A stretch of 64,000 nt of DNA from Gardnerella greenwoodii 00703Dmash. GTDB taxonomy: Bacteria > Actinomycetota > Actinomycetes > Actinomycetales > Bifidobacteriaceae. The stretch lies in the NCBI RefSeq assembly GCF_000263635.1, contig NZ_ADEV01000006.1, forward strand, positions 29,953 through 93,952, in the 5' to 3' direction. Position numbers and translations under genes: made by a program. Of this stretch, positions 1-8,931 are shown piece by piece. The notes under the pieces were generated by a model. It worked only from the letters and a program-made list of their open reading frames with translations, was not told the origin of the DNA and ran no database searches. How positions within the stretch are numbered: position 1 is the stretch's first letter; every line of letters begins with the position of its first letter.

Positions 1-72
1 TGTAGAAGTAGTCACGAAAGGCGAATAATATAGAGTTAAGTAAATAAATGAACAGATAAATAATATTCACTT

Positions 73-120
73 TATAATATTCGATTTGCGGTGCTGCTTA
101 TTATTAGCTACAGCACCGCA
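73..120 (+). promoter_or_regulatory. -10 box and 5' hairpin ahead of LacI-type gene
   Basis: A TATAAT box at 73-78 is followed about nine bases later by a perfect 10-bp inverted repeat, TGCGGTGCTG (87-96) and CAGCACCGCA (111-120). If the -10 box is used, the transcript would start at or just before the hairpin, so the mRNA would carry a 5'-terminal stem-loop before the start codon at 138. No good -35 box was seen. The hairpin has no T-run on either side, so a simple terminator is less likely. It could also be an operator for the regulator downstream. Confidence 0.45.
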
Positions 121-137
121 CTCATTCGGGGGCACAT

Positions 138-1217
138 ATGACAAATCAAACAAATCAGAATGCCTCCATTACTCATGTAGCGGCGCTCGCAAAAGTTTCA
201 ATCGCAACAGTATCCCGCGTACTTTCTGGTCGTCGAGCCAAAGATGACGATATTGCAAAACGCGTTAGAAAAGCTGCAGAACAGCTTAATTATTCAGTAA
301 ATTATGCAGCAAGCGCATTAAGAAGCGACACGACTAACACAATCGGCGTAGTAATAAGTACAAGCAACGTAGACGATTCGTTCAACGTAAACATGCTTTC
401 CGCCCTTGACGAGGCAGCTCAGAAAATAGACAAAATACTTCTTGTTGGAACAGGCAAAGATGCCGAAACACAAGAAGAGCGCATTGAAGAACTTATTGAA
501 CACAATGTTGACAGTCTTATTGTGATACAGTCTAACAATATTGATTTAACAAAAATACTTGAAAACTACGTAAATAATCTTCCAATTGTGCAAATCGGCG
601 GCACTGCAACTTCGTTCCACATTAACTGGGTTGGCATGGATCAAGAATCCATGATGGAAGCTGCTTTAATACATCTTTCACACCACGACGCGCACAATAT
701 TGCTTATTTAAGCGGAAATGTTGACTCCACACAAAACGCAAACTTATTCGCTAATTTCCAGACTGCCGCAAGCCGATTAAGTCTACTTCCTGAGCCAGAT
801 TGGACGACTTTTGGCGAGCTTACTTATCAGCGTGGATTTAAGGATACTATGAGGCTCTTTTCCACTTCTGCAGCTAAGCAATCACGCAGACCAGACGCTA
901 TTATTTGCGCAAACGACGCCGTGGCAATGGGAGCTCTTTTGGCTTTAGATGAGCTTTCTTTAAAGGTTCCGCAAGATGTGCGCGTAATAGGTTACGGAGA
1001 TAGCAGGCAGGCAAAAATATCTGAGCCTAAGCTTTCTTCAATCAGGCCTCCATACCAGCAGATTGCGCGCGAAGCTATTCGCTTAACCACTGTTGATAAG
1101 TCCGAACAACATTGGCTTCCAGCACACATGGAGTTTAGGCCAGAAATTATGCGCCGTGAATCAACTAACGCGCCGAGAATAGGCACAAGCGATATGTCAC
1201 TTCCGTGGCGAATATAG
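138..1217 (+). CDS. LacI/GalR-family transcriptional regulator
   Basis: A 359-residue protein with the LacI layout. An N-terminal helix-turn-helix and hinge (about residues 9-60, with the ALAKVSIATVSRVLSG motif) is followed by a periplasmic-binding-like effector domain (about 65-340, with CANDAVAMGALLALDEL near the end of the domain). Family members bind palindromic operators and respond to sugars or sugar phosphates. No sugar gene adjoins it on the right and the left flank is outside the window, so the effector cannot be named. The start ATG at 138 follows a G-rich stretch (GGGGG). Family assignment is firm; target unknown. Confidence 0.9.
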   Translation: MTNQTNQNASITHVAALAKVSIATVSRVLSGRRAKDDDIAKRVRKAAEQLNYSVNYAASALRSDTTNTIGVVISTSNVDDSFNVNMLSALDEAAQKIDKILLVGTGKDAETQEERIEELIEHNVDSLIVIQSNNIDLTKILENYVNNLPIVQIGGTATSFHINWVGMDQESMMEAALIHLSHHDAHNIAYLSGNVDSTQNANLFANFQTAASRLSLLPEPDWTTFGELTYQRGFKDTMRLFSTSAAKQSRRPDAIICANDAVAMGALLALDELSLKVPQDVRVIGYGDSRQAKISEPKLSSIRPPYQQIAREAIRLTTVDKSEQHWLPAHMEFRPEIMRRESTNAPRIGTSDMSLPWRI

Positions 1218-1237
1218 CAAAACTCTACGTTACTTTT

Positions 1238-2407
1238 CTACAAAAGCGAGCAAAATAGAGCTTCAAAAACAAGAGTTGCGTTACCATTCCTAGCCAAGCG
1301 CTTACGAGCTGTAGCAATGTTGTCAACAAAATCAAGCGCCTGCTTCGCCGTTAGTCTTTTAGCAAGTTCCACAATTCCAGACTTGTATTCTTGATTTATT
1401 ATTGGCGAAGTATCCTGCGCATTGTTAAGTATTACTAAAACGTCTCGATACACGCTGCTAATTGCGTCTAAAGAACGACCCAATACGTCGCGACTTACAC
1501 GAGTAACTTTGCGCTTTACCTCATCTTTTTTACCAATTGCGTTATAAGCTGTGCGCAATTTTGGCGCAATACGATCGCCTTCTTTTAAGCCGTTAATTCT
1601 TAAAAATTCTTTCTGCTGAGCTTCAACATTTCGCTGAACTTCATCTTCTGCTTGAGCTTTTGCGTCTTCAATAAGCATTGCAGCAAGCATAATTGCGTCA
1701 GCAGCATCATGCATGCGAAGCAACCCTGCAACTAACTCATCTCGCCTACCTAAAGCACGCTCGTCGCTTGCGTAAATCAACGCGGTTTCTATATTTCCTT
1801 GAGAAAGTCTAGCTGCGCGACTTGCTAGCTTATTATCCGCATCCGTTTTTTTAATAAGATATTCTGCTACAGACTGCTCATCCGGCATGGCTAATTGCAC
1901 AAGTTGTGTGCGCGAACGAATTGTTGGGAGCACATCTTTAGCGCTTGAAGCACAAAGAATCCAAATAGTGTGATTGCTAGGCTCTTCAATCTCTTTAAGA
2001 AGAACGTTTGTGCTGCGTTCCAACATTCTGTCAACGTCTTCAATAATTATTATTCGCCACGGAGCAGTGCTAGGCATTTGCTCTGAAATTCCAATAACTT
2101 CACGAACATCGTCAATACTGAGAGTAACACCTTCGGTTGCAAGCGTATGAACATCCGGATGCGAGCCCGCTAAAACTTCTTTGGCAGTTTTACTAAGCTC
2201 TTCTTCCCCATTAATATTTCGATTTGCGTCTAAACAATCCGGGCTTTCGAGAGCAGCAGCAAAAGCGCGCGCAACTTGTACGCTACCGAAGCCGGCAGCT
2301 CCGCAAATTAGCCAAGATTGGGCTATTTTACTGGCGTCCGCGCAAGCAACTTTTTGCAAACGCTTAATCACCTGCTCTTGACCAACTACATTATCCCAAA
2401 CGCTCAC
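1238..2407 (-). CDS. holB: DNA polymerase III subunit delta' (clamp loader)
   Basis: A 389-residue AAA+ protein matching the delta' subunit of the clamp loader, which helps load the beta clamp on DNA at the replication fork. An N-terminal segment begins WDNVVGQEQVIKRLQ, as in HolB/DnaX-type ATPases. A degenerate P-loop region (ICGAAGFGSVQVARAFA) lacks the GKT signature, as expected for delta'. The SRTQL segment matches the sensor-1/SRC region. The start is GTG at 2407, preceded by GGGGGTGA. It lies 33 bases downstream of tmk on the same strand, the usual holB-tmk pairing, and is probably cotranscribed with tmk and topA. Confidence 0.93.
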   Translation of the reverse strand: MSVWDNVVGQEQVIKRLQKVACADASKIAQSWLICGAAGFGSVQVARAFAAALESPDCLDANRNINGEEELSKTAKEVLAGSHPDVHTLATEGVTLSIDDVREVIGISEQMPSTAPWRIIIIEDVDRMLERSTNVLLKEIEEPSNHTIWILCASSAKDVLPTIRSRTQLVQLAMPDEQSVAEYLIKKTDADNKLASRAARLSQGNIETALIYASDERALGRRDELVAGLLRMHDAADAIMLAAMLIEDAKAQAEDEVQRNVEAQQKEFLRINGLKEGDRIAPKLRTAYNAIGKKDEVKRKVTRVSRDVLGRSLDAISSVYRDVLVILNNAQDTSPIINQEYKSGIVELAKRLTAKQALDFVDNIATARKRLARNGNATLVFEALFCSLL

Positions 2408-2440
2408 TGCTTCACCCCCTAAATTTCGATTTGCCGCATT

Positions 2441-3175
2441 TTATTTAGATTCAATTTGCGCAATTAAATTATTCACATCGCTAGAAATTAGTTCCGCTAA
2501 GGATTGTGCAGAACATGTTGCGTCTAATACACGATACCTATTTGCAGATTCTTGCGCTAAATCCAAAAAAGCTTCTCGAGTGCGACGCTGGAAATCAATT
2601 CCGGCTGATTCCATTCGATCTTGCTCACGATGCAAACGCTCAAAAGCTGCTTCTGGCTGCATGTCTAGCAAATAAGTGCGATTAGGCCACAGAGAGTCAG
2701 TTGCCCACTCGCTTAAAGTTCGCACATCATCCATAGTCAGTTCGCGGCCGCCTGCCTGGTAAGCAAGAGAAGAATCAATGTAACGATCTGTAATTACTAC
2801 CGCTCCACGGCTAAGCGCTGGGCGAATCACTTGAGCAACATGCTGAGCGCGATCTGCTGCGAACAATAAAGCTTCAGTTCTAGAGGACACATAAGATCCG
2901 TGCAACAATATTTCGCGCAAAGACTTTCCAAGATCAGTTCCACCCGGCTCGCGCGTAACTACAACTTCTCGCCCCAAAGATTGCAAATGCTTTTTCAGCG
3001 CCTCAACTTGCGTCGTTTTACCAACGCCGTCAATTCCTTCAAAAGAAATAAATAAGCCTTTATTTTCAGCATATTTTTCACTGTTGCAACCACAGTTTCC
3101 TCCGCAAGCGCAACCGCCTGAAAAATCACCATTCTTAGATGCCATATTTTGTGACTCCATATTTTGTGACTCCAT
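2441..3175 (-). CDS. tmk: Thymidylate kinase with Cys/Gly-rich N-terminal extension
   Basis: Phosphorylates dTMP to dTDP. The core starts at [15 protein letters not shown] (P-loop), followed by [10 protein letters not shown] (DR[EP] region) and [11 protein letters not shown] (substrate and Mg binding), all in family order. About 40 residues precede the core. They include a doubled MESQN block encoded by a perfect 15-bp tandem repeat (3146-3175) and a Cys/Gly cluster CACGGNCGC. Three ATGs and an upstream TTG (3181) are in frame; ATG 3175 is chosen arbitrarily since none has a strong ribosome-binding site. The catalytic core is firm, but the real start and the role of the extension are uncertain. 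Confidence 0.9.
   Translation of the reverse strand: MESQNMESQNMASKNGDFSGGCACGGNCGCNSEKYAENKGLFISFEGIDGVGKTTQVEALKKHLQSLGREVVVTREPGGTDLGKSLREILLHGSYVSSRTEALLFAADRAQHVAQVIRPALSRGAVVITDRYIDSSLAYQAGGRELTMDDVRTLSEWATDSLWPNRTYLLDMQPEAAFERLHREQDRMESAGIDFQRRTREAFLDLAQESANRYRVLDATCSAQSLAELISSDVNNLIAQIESK
3146..3175 (-). repeat. 15-bp perfect tandem repeat at tmk start
   Basis: Two adjacent identical 15-base units (coding strand ATGGAGTCACAAAAT) each supply an in-frame ATG, giving the peptide MESQN twice. A copy-number change would keep the reading frame and only alter the number of candidate start codons. Confidence 0.8.
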
Positions 3176-3208
3176 ACGCAAGGTCTATTTAATCTTTAGA
3201 TTTCATTC

Positions 3209-6070
3209 CTATGCTTTTTTAGCGGTAGATTTCTTTGAAGCGGTCTTCTTTGCAGAAGTTTTCTTTGCTGTAGATTTTTTCGCAGTAGACTTCTTTGCGG
3301 AAGATTTTGCAGTGCTTTTAGCAGCACTCCTCTTGCGTTTTACAGGTCCAGCTGCGCGCTTTTGAGCCAATAGTGCAAACGCATCCTGAGGGTCAATTGA
3401 TTCAGGCGTGTACTGCTTTGGCAAAGTGCGATTCGTTTCGCCGTCAGTAATATAAGACCCGTAGAAACCATCTTTAATTACAACAGGCTTTCCTGTTTCA
3501 GGATCCGCACCAAGCTCACGAAGAGGAGGCTTAGCCGCGCCGCGAGTACGCTTACCGTACTTTGGTTGCGCAAACAAAGCTTTCGCTTCTTCTAAAGTAG
3601 TACTAAAAATAGCGTCTTCACTAGCTAAAGAGCGCGTTTCTGGCTTAGATTCCACAGTTTCTACGGCAGAAGCATCTACAGCAGAATATGTTTTAGTTAA
3701 GTATGGGCCGTAACGCCCGTTGCTGGCCTCAATTCGAGCTAGTTTCACCACACCTTCAGCATCAACTTCTTCATACTCGCCAACCAAACGCGGCAAGTGC
3801 AAAAGCTGCAAAGCATCTTGCAAAGTTAAGGTTGAAGGATCCATAGTCTTAAACAAAGACGCCATTTTTGGACGCGACTTAGAAGATTTTGCGTCAGAAT
3901 TAGAAGACTTAGTATCTTCATTATCCTGAGAGTCAACTAAAGCAACGTACGGGCCAAAACGGCCATTGCGCACCTCAACAGTGCCACCAGTTTCAGGATC
4001 TTTGCCCAACACGCGCGGACCTTCAGCATTGTTATCCAACAATTCTCGCGCAACATCCACGCTAAGCTCATCCGGAGCTAAAGTCTCTGGAAGAGAGGCG
4101 TGTCGAGGATTACCCTCAGTGTCCAAATGCGTAGTATCTTCCAAATAAGGTCCGTAACGGCCAACACGAACATGCAATCCGTCACCAATATTTATAGTGT
4201 TGATTTCACGCGCGTCAATTTCACCAAGTTCCGCAACCTGCTGCTGTAAACCAATATGCGCTTCGTCAGCAGACTTTGCAGAGTCATCTCCAGAACCAAA
4301 ATAGAATCTAGTTAACCAATCGCGACCGGTTTCTTCACCGTGTGCAATCCTGTCCAAACCATTTTCCATATCCGCAGTAAACGCGTAATCAACATACTTT
4401 GGGAAGTTAGCTTCCAAAAGCTTGATTACAGCAAACGCAAGCCACGAAGGAATTAAAGCACGTCCACGCTCATACACGTATCCGCGATCAATAATCGTGG
4501 AAATAATAGTTGCATAAGTAGAAGGGCGACCAATTTCCTTAGCTTCCAGCGTTTTTACCAAAGAAGCCTCGGTGTATCTTGCAGGCGGCTGAGTTTCGTG
4601 AGAATCCGCACTAACGCTTTTAGCTTCAAGAACATCCCCAGCCCGCATTTGAGGAAGTGCCTTTTCGCCTTCGCCATCACTTTCAGCCGCAGACGAATTA
4701 GCAAAAACCTTCATAAAACCAGCAAAAGTAATTACTGTTCCAGAAGCTTGGAACAAAGCCTCACCATATTCTCCAGCAGAAGCATTTAACTTAACTGTTG
4801 CTGTAAAACCAGTAGCGTCTTCCATCTGAGACGCAAGAGTTCGCTGCCAAATAAGCGTATACAATTTAAGCTGATCTGCAGGCAATTTATCCGCAAGTTC
4901 GTCCGGGCTTAAGAAACGTGCTCCAGCAGGGCGAATACATTCGTGAGCTTCCTGCGCTCCAGCAGACGTAGTTGCGTACTGCTTAGGAGATTTAGAAACA
5001 TATTCATCACCAAACGCTGCACGAGCGGCATTTCGCGCGGCCTCAATAGCCTCTTTAGAAAGCGTTACGGAATCCGTACGCATGTAAGTAATATAGCCGT
5101 TTTCGTATAAGGATTGCGCCGCTCGCATAGTTTGACGAGAGCTCATCGACAGGCGGTTTCCAGCAGTTTGTTGCAAAGTTGATGTAGTAAAAGGAGGCAA
5201 AGGACGACGACGATACGGCTTCGTCTCCATAGAGTCAACTACAAAATCTGAATTTTCAAGAGCTTTAGAAAGCTCGGACGCAAAATCAGCGTCAACATGC
5301 AAAGCTTTCTGCGACTCACTTTTTGCAGAAACAAGCTCGCCTTTTGAATTGAAATCTTTAGAACCAGCCAGGCGACGGCCAGAAAGCTCACTCATGCGCG
5401 CTTCAAAATCAACGCTTTTACCATCAGAGTCTTTAGAGCTTAAAACAGCACTAATATCCCAGTATGAAGCCTTCCTAAACGCCATGCGCTCGCGTTCACG
5501 CTCAACAATAAGCCTTGTTGCAACAGACTGCACACGACCAGCAGAAAGACCTGGACCGACTTTTCTCCATAGCACAGGAGAAAGCTCGTAGCCATACAAA
5601 CGATCTAGCACACGACGCGTTTCTTGCGCATCAACCATATTGTCGTCAACATTTCGAGTATTACTTAACGAAGCTTGAATAGCATCCTTAGTAATCTCGT
5701 GAAAAACCATACGCTTTACTGGCACTTTTGGTTTCAAAGCTTCAACCAAATGCCAAGCAATAGCCTCACCTTCGCGATCCTCATCAGTTGCCAAATACAG
5801 CTCGTCGGCTTTGGCGAGCGCAGACTTTAAATCGGCAACTGTTTTCTTTTTATCTGCTCCAACAACATAGTATGGAGCAAAACCATGATCAACATCTACA
5901 CCAAACTTGCCAAACGCAGCTTTGCGTGAGGCTGGAACTTGGCTTGGTTGAGCGAGGTCGCGAATATGCCCCACAGACGCCATAACCGTGTACCCGTTAC
6001 CCAAATACCCGCCAATTTTGCGCGCTTTCGTGGGAGACTCCACAATGACTAGCTTATGTTCAGCTGCCAT
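3209..6070 (-). CDS. topA: DNA topoisomerase I (type IA)
   Basis: Relaxes negative supercoils by a covalent 5'-phosphotyrosine intermediate. The TOPRIM domain is at the N-terminus (LVIVESPTKARKI, then TDEDREGEAIAWHL). The active-site tyrosine is in GYITYMRTDS. The C-terminal half holds repeated DPETG...NGRFGPYV modules, as in actinobacterial TopA, and no four-Cys zinc fingers. It ends in a long Lys/Ala/Ser tail built on AKKSTAKK repeats, a known actinobacterial feature linked to DNA binding and processivity. ATG 6070 is chosen over an upstream in-frame ATG at 6100 because AGGAAAGGAG lies just before it and the protein then begins MAAEHKLVIVES. Confidence 0.96.
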   Translation of the reverse strand: MAAEHKLVIVESPTKARKIGGYLGNGYTVMASVGHIRDLAQPSQVPASRKAAFGKFGVDVDHGFAPYYVVGADKKKTVADLKSALAKADELYLATDEDREGEAIAWHLVEALKPKVPVKRMVFHEITKDAIQASLSNTRNVDDNMVDAQETRRVLDRLYGYELSPVLWRKVGPGLSAGRVQSVATRLIVERERERMAFRKASYWDISAVLSSKDSDGKSVDFEARMSELSGRRLAGSKDFNSKGELVSAKSESQKALHVDADFASELSKALENSDFVVDSMETKPYRRRPLPPFTTSTLQQTAGNRLSMSSRQTMRAAQSLYENGYITYMRTDSVTLSKEAIEAARNAARAAFGDEYVSKSPKQYATTSAGAQEAHECIRPAGARFLSPDELADKLPADQLKLYTLIWQRTLASQMEDATGFTATVKLNASAGEYGEALFQASGTVITFAGFMKVFANSSAAESDGEGEKALPQMRAGDVLEAKSVSADSHETQPPARYTEASLVKTLEAKEIGRPSTYATIISTIIDRGYVYERGRALIPSWLAFAVIKLLEANFPKYVDYAFTADMENGLDRIAHGEETGRDWLTRFYFGSGDDSAKSADEAHIGLQQQVAELGEIDAREINTINIGDGLHVRVGRYGPYLEDTTHLDTEGNPRHASLPETLAPDELSVDVARELLDNNAEGPRVLGKDPETGGTVEVRNGRFGPYVALVDSQDNEDTKSSNSDAKSSKSRPKMASLFKTMDPSTLTLQDALQLLHLPRLVGEYEEVDAEGVVKLARIEASNGRYGPYLTKTYSAVDASAVETVESKPETRSLASEDAIFSTTLEEAKALFAQPKYGKRTRGAAKPPLRELGADPETGKPVVIKDGFYGSYITDGETNRTLPKQYTPESIDPQDAFALLAQKRAAGPVKRKRSAAKSTAKSSAKKSTAKKSTAKKTSAKKTASKKSTAKKA

Positions 6071-6202
6071 ATTCGCTCCTTTCCTAACACAATCAAACAT
6101 ACACGCATTAACTGTATGCTTCGCACTAACTGTATCGCAAGTTACGCTGTACGTCTATTAAATTCCACCTCGGTGGATACAAGCAGATAGAGTAGACATT
6201 TT

Positions 6203-7369
6203 TCATGCAGCAGACGGTGGTGTTGGAGGTGCACCAACTAATCCAAGCCTTCCAAGCGGGGAAGCTGTAGAATGACGCATTACCATAATCACTCCATAAA
6301 CAAGCAAAGATGCACCAATAGTCAGCCAATATGTTGCAGTATAGGATACACTAGCCGCCCACTGTGCAAAAATATCTACGCCTGGCAAAATTTGCCATAT
6401 TAAATATAGTGAGTAAAGGCAAGCAAGAACACCCAAAGTAATCATAGAACTTCCTACAATTTGCACGCTAATTGAGGATCTTCTATACGCAGGCATGTCC
6501 ATTCCGCTGCAACGCGTTAAAGCAAGCGCAATAAGAGTTGCTGCAGCAACTATTAGCAATGAAATAAGCACGTCGGAAGACCTGTGCCAGTGCCCAGCAA
6601 CCAGTGAAAGTTGTACCAAAATAGTTATTACAGCGCTTGCAACAGCAACCCCCGCACGCCAAACTCTAGAAACAGTACAAATAAGCAAAGCACAAGCCGC
6701 ACAAATAAGTAGAGCATGACCAGAAGGTGCTGAATTTGCCGACAAATACTCAATATTGATAAGCATTGGTCGAGGAAGAATCTTTTTTAAAGGTTCAGCC
6801 GCTGCGGCCAAAATGATGATTCCTGCACACTGCCCAAGCAGCCACCAGCGTTTTCTAACACAAGCTAAAACTAAAGCAATTGCCGCAATAACAACACCGA
6901 GAATAATAACAACAAGTGAATTGCAAAGCGGTTTTAAGCAAGTAGATAACCACGCTGGCATTCCTCTAGAACCAAAACCGTCAATTACCATTTCCTCATA
7001 GCTTTGTCCGAGTATTGTTTGCACGCTCACAAACCAAACACCAACTGCAGAAGCTAAAAATATGACTGCAAGCGCAACACACCATAATATTGTGGAAACA
7101 CGCGGGCGCTTAAGTAGAGGATCAAACTCGTCAACATCGTCTTCTTGTAAGGAAGAATCTTTATTTGATTTTGATTTTGCGTTCGTTTCTATGCCGGTTT
7201 CTGCGCCAGCTTCCGCAATCTTCTTTGAATCTAATAGCTCGACTGTAGATTCATCGCTACTAGGCACTGCAGAAAAAGCCTTCACTTCTGGCAAGTCTGG
7301 AAGCTCTTCAATATCTTTCAAACTATTGGAGTTTAAGCCGTCATTTGTTCCTGTAAATTCTTCGCTCAT
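6203..7369 (-). CDS. PAP2-family membrane phosphatase
   Basis: A 388-residue membrane protein. An acidic, cytosolic-looking N-terminal region (about residues 1-85) precedes several membrane segments. The phosphatase signature is visible in three parts: KKILPRP, then PSGHA, then GHWHRSSDVL, which matches the K-x6-RP / PSGH / SR-x5-H-x3-D pattern with a loose third motif. Such proteins dephosphorylate lipid phosphates such as undecaprenyl pyrophosphate or phosphatidic acid at the outer membrane face. The substrate here cannot be told. It is followed by SRP RNA on the upstream side, with no obvious operon partner. Confidence 0.85.
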   Translation of the reverse strand: MSEEFTGTNDGLNSNSLKDIEELPDLPEVKAFSAVPSSDESTVELLDSKKIAEAGAETGIETNAKSKSNKDSSLQEDDVDEFDPLLKRPRVSTILWCVALAVIFLASAVGVWFVSVQTILGQSYEEMVIDGFGSRGMPAWLSTCLKPLCNSLVVIILGVVIAAIALVLACVRKRWWLLGQCAGIIILAAAAEPLKKILPRPMLINIEYLSANSAPSGHALLICAACALLICTVSRVWRAGVAVASAVITILVQLSLVAGHWHRSSDVLISLLIVAAATLIALALTRCSGMDMPAYRRSSISVQIVGSSMITLGVLACLYSLYLIWQILPGVDIFAQWAASVSYTATYWLTIGASLLVYGVIMVMRHSTASPLGRLGLVGAPPTPPSAA

Positions 7370-7437
7370 ACTTTAGACTTTACGACAGTCTCTATGACAG
7401 CGCTAGTTTTGAGCATAATAAAATTTTGGCAAAATAA

Positions 7438-7522
7438 AACCTCCACGCACCCACCAGAGGCCACTTACCCTTGCTGCATTTCTGCCCTGGGGGGATTGGG
7501 TGACATAGTGCCACGCGGAGGC
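7438..7522 (-). ncRNA. ffs: SRP RNA, small bacterial type (4.5S)
   Basis: The minus strand reads CCCCCCAGGGCAGAAATGCA followed by GCAAGGGTAAG. This is the conserved apical loop and internal loops of the short SRP RNA that bind Ffh. The ends pair (GCCTCCGCGTGG with the terminal CGTGGAGG), giving the expected hairpin of about 85 nt. It scaffolds co-translational targeting of membrane proteins. A T-rich run follows its 3' end. The exact ends are estimated from the pairing. Confidence 0.88.
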
Positions 7523-7615
7523 TCTAACTATATTACACGATTTTCGCTACATGTCGAGTAGTAACAACGAGTAATAGAAACTAAAAATAAATTAATAGCT
7601 ACTATTAGCAATAAA

Positions 7616-8758
7616 TTAGGCTCTCCAAACGCTTTTACCGCGCTCTTTCGCTTCTTCAACATCTGCATTAAGCTGCAGCTCATCCGCTTCAACTTCTCCA
7701 GCAATATAGCGCTCAACTAATTGACGAGCTTCGTTATCTTCATGCTGAACTGCAGGAGACTTCATAAAGTAGGAGCTTGGAGCCAAAATCGGGCCAGAAA
7801 GCTTGCGATCCAAAGCAATTTTTGCAGCTCGAACAGCATCAATAACAATACCTGCAGAATTTGGAGAATCCCAAACCTCAAGCTTGTACTCCAAGTTCAA
7901 AGGAACATCACCAAAAGTCGTACCTTCCAAACGCACAAAAGCAAACTTGCGATCATCCAACCAAGCAACGTAGTCGGATGGGCCAATATGAACATTGTGC
8001 TCATCCATTTCGTGAGGAACGATTGAAGTTACTGCGCGAGTCTTAGAAATCTTTTTAGACTCCAACCTTGAACGCTGAAGCATGTTCATAAAGTCCATGT
8101 TTCCGCCAACATTCAGCTGATAAGTGCGGTCTAAACGAACGCCGCGATCCTCAAAAAGTCGAGCCATAACACGGTGAGTAATAGTTGCACCCACCTGGCT
8201 TTTAATATCGTCACCAATAATAGGAACTCCAGCATCGCGGAACTTTTGCGCCCACTCAGGATCGGATGCAATAAATACTGGCAAGCAATTTACGAAAGCG
8301 CAACCAGCTTCCATTGCAAATGTTGCGTAAGCTTTATCTGCCTCTTCAGAGCCGACTGGCAAATAAGAAACAAGCACATCAACATGCTTATCTCGCAAAA
8401 CTTGAGCTACGTCAACAGGTTCAGCCTCGGACTCGTCAATCATCTCACGATAATAATCACCTAAGCCGTCGTAAGTAGGGCCGCGCATAACTTCCACACC
8501 CAAATTTGGCACGTCAGCAAAACGAATAGTATTGTTCTGCGAAGCTCCAATTGCTTCGCTTAAATCATGCCCAACTTTTAAAGAATCAACATCGAATGCT
8601 GCAACAAACTCAATATCGCGCACACGATACTGTCCAAAAACAGCGTGCATCAACCCTGGAATTTTCTCACCGTCATCAGCGTTTTTGTAATATTCAACGC
8701 CCTGAACCAGCGACGAAGCGCAATTACCTACTCCGGCAATGGCAACGCGGATGCTCAT
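7616..8758 (-). CDS. ino1: Inositol-3-phosphate synthase
   Basis: Converts glucose 6-phosphate to 1D-myo-inositol 3-phosphate with NAD. The N-terminus has the Rossmann motif [16 protein letters not shown], followed by the typical actinobacterial [13 protein letters not shown] stretch ([18 protein letters not shown]) and [13 protein letters not shown]. Length (380 residues) is normal for the actinobacterial form. ATG 8758 is chosen because AAGGAGT sits six bases upstream; a longer in-frame ATG at 8806 lacks a ribosome-binding site. The product feeds phosphatidylinositol-type lipids or glycolipids. It is apparently monocistronic, divergent from the PBP gene. Confidence 0.94.
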   Translation of the reverse strand: MSIRVAIAGVGNCASSLVQGVEYYKNADDGEKIPGLMHAVFGQYRVRDIEFVAAFDVDSLKVGHDLSEAIGASQNNTIRFADVPNLGVEVMRGPTYDGLGDYYREMIDESEAEPVDVAQVLRDKHVDVLVSYLPVGSEEADKAYATFAMEAGCAFVNCLPVFIASDPEWAQKFRDAGVPIIGDDIKSQVGATITHRVMARLFEDRGVRLDRTYQLNVGGNMDFMNMLQRSRLESKKISKTRAVTSIVPHEMDEHNVHIGPSDYVAWLDDRKFAFVRLEGTTFGDVPLNLEYKLEVWDSPNSAGIVIDAVRAAKIALDRKLSGPILAPSSYFMKSPAVQHEDNEARQLVERYIAGEVEADELQLNADVEEAKERGKSVWRA

Positions 8759-8931
8759 ATAGACTCCTTGCCTGCAAAAAATCAGCGGCATTACGTTATG
8801 CCGCACTCATACACATTTCATAATACTATTTCCATAAGCATTATGTGCAATATGGGAGATTTTCAGTCGTTTCTACGCCGAAACATGTAATTTCTGTGAA
8901 AAATTCAATACCGGGCGCTACGGTGGAATGT

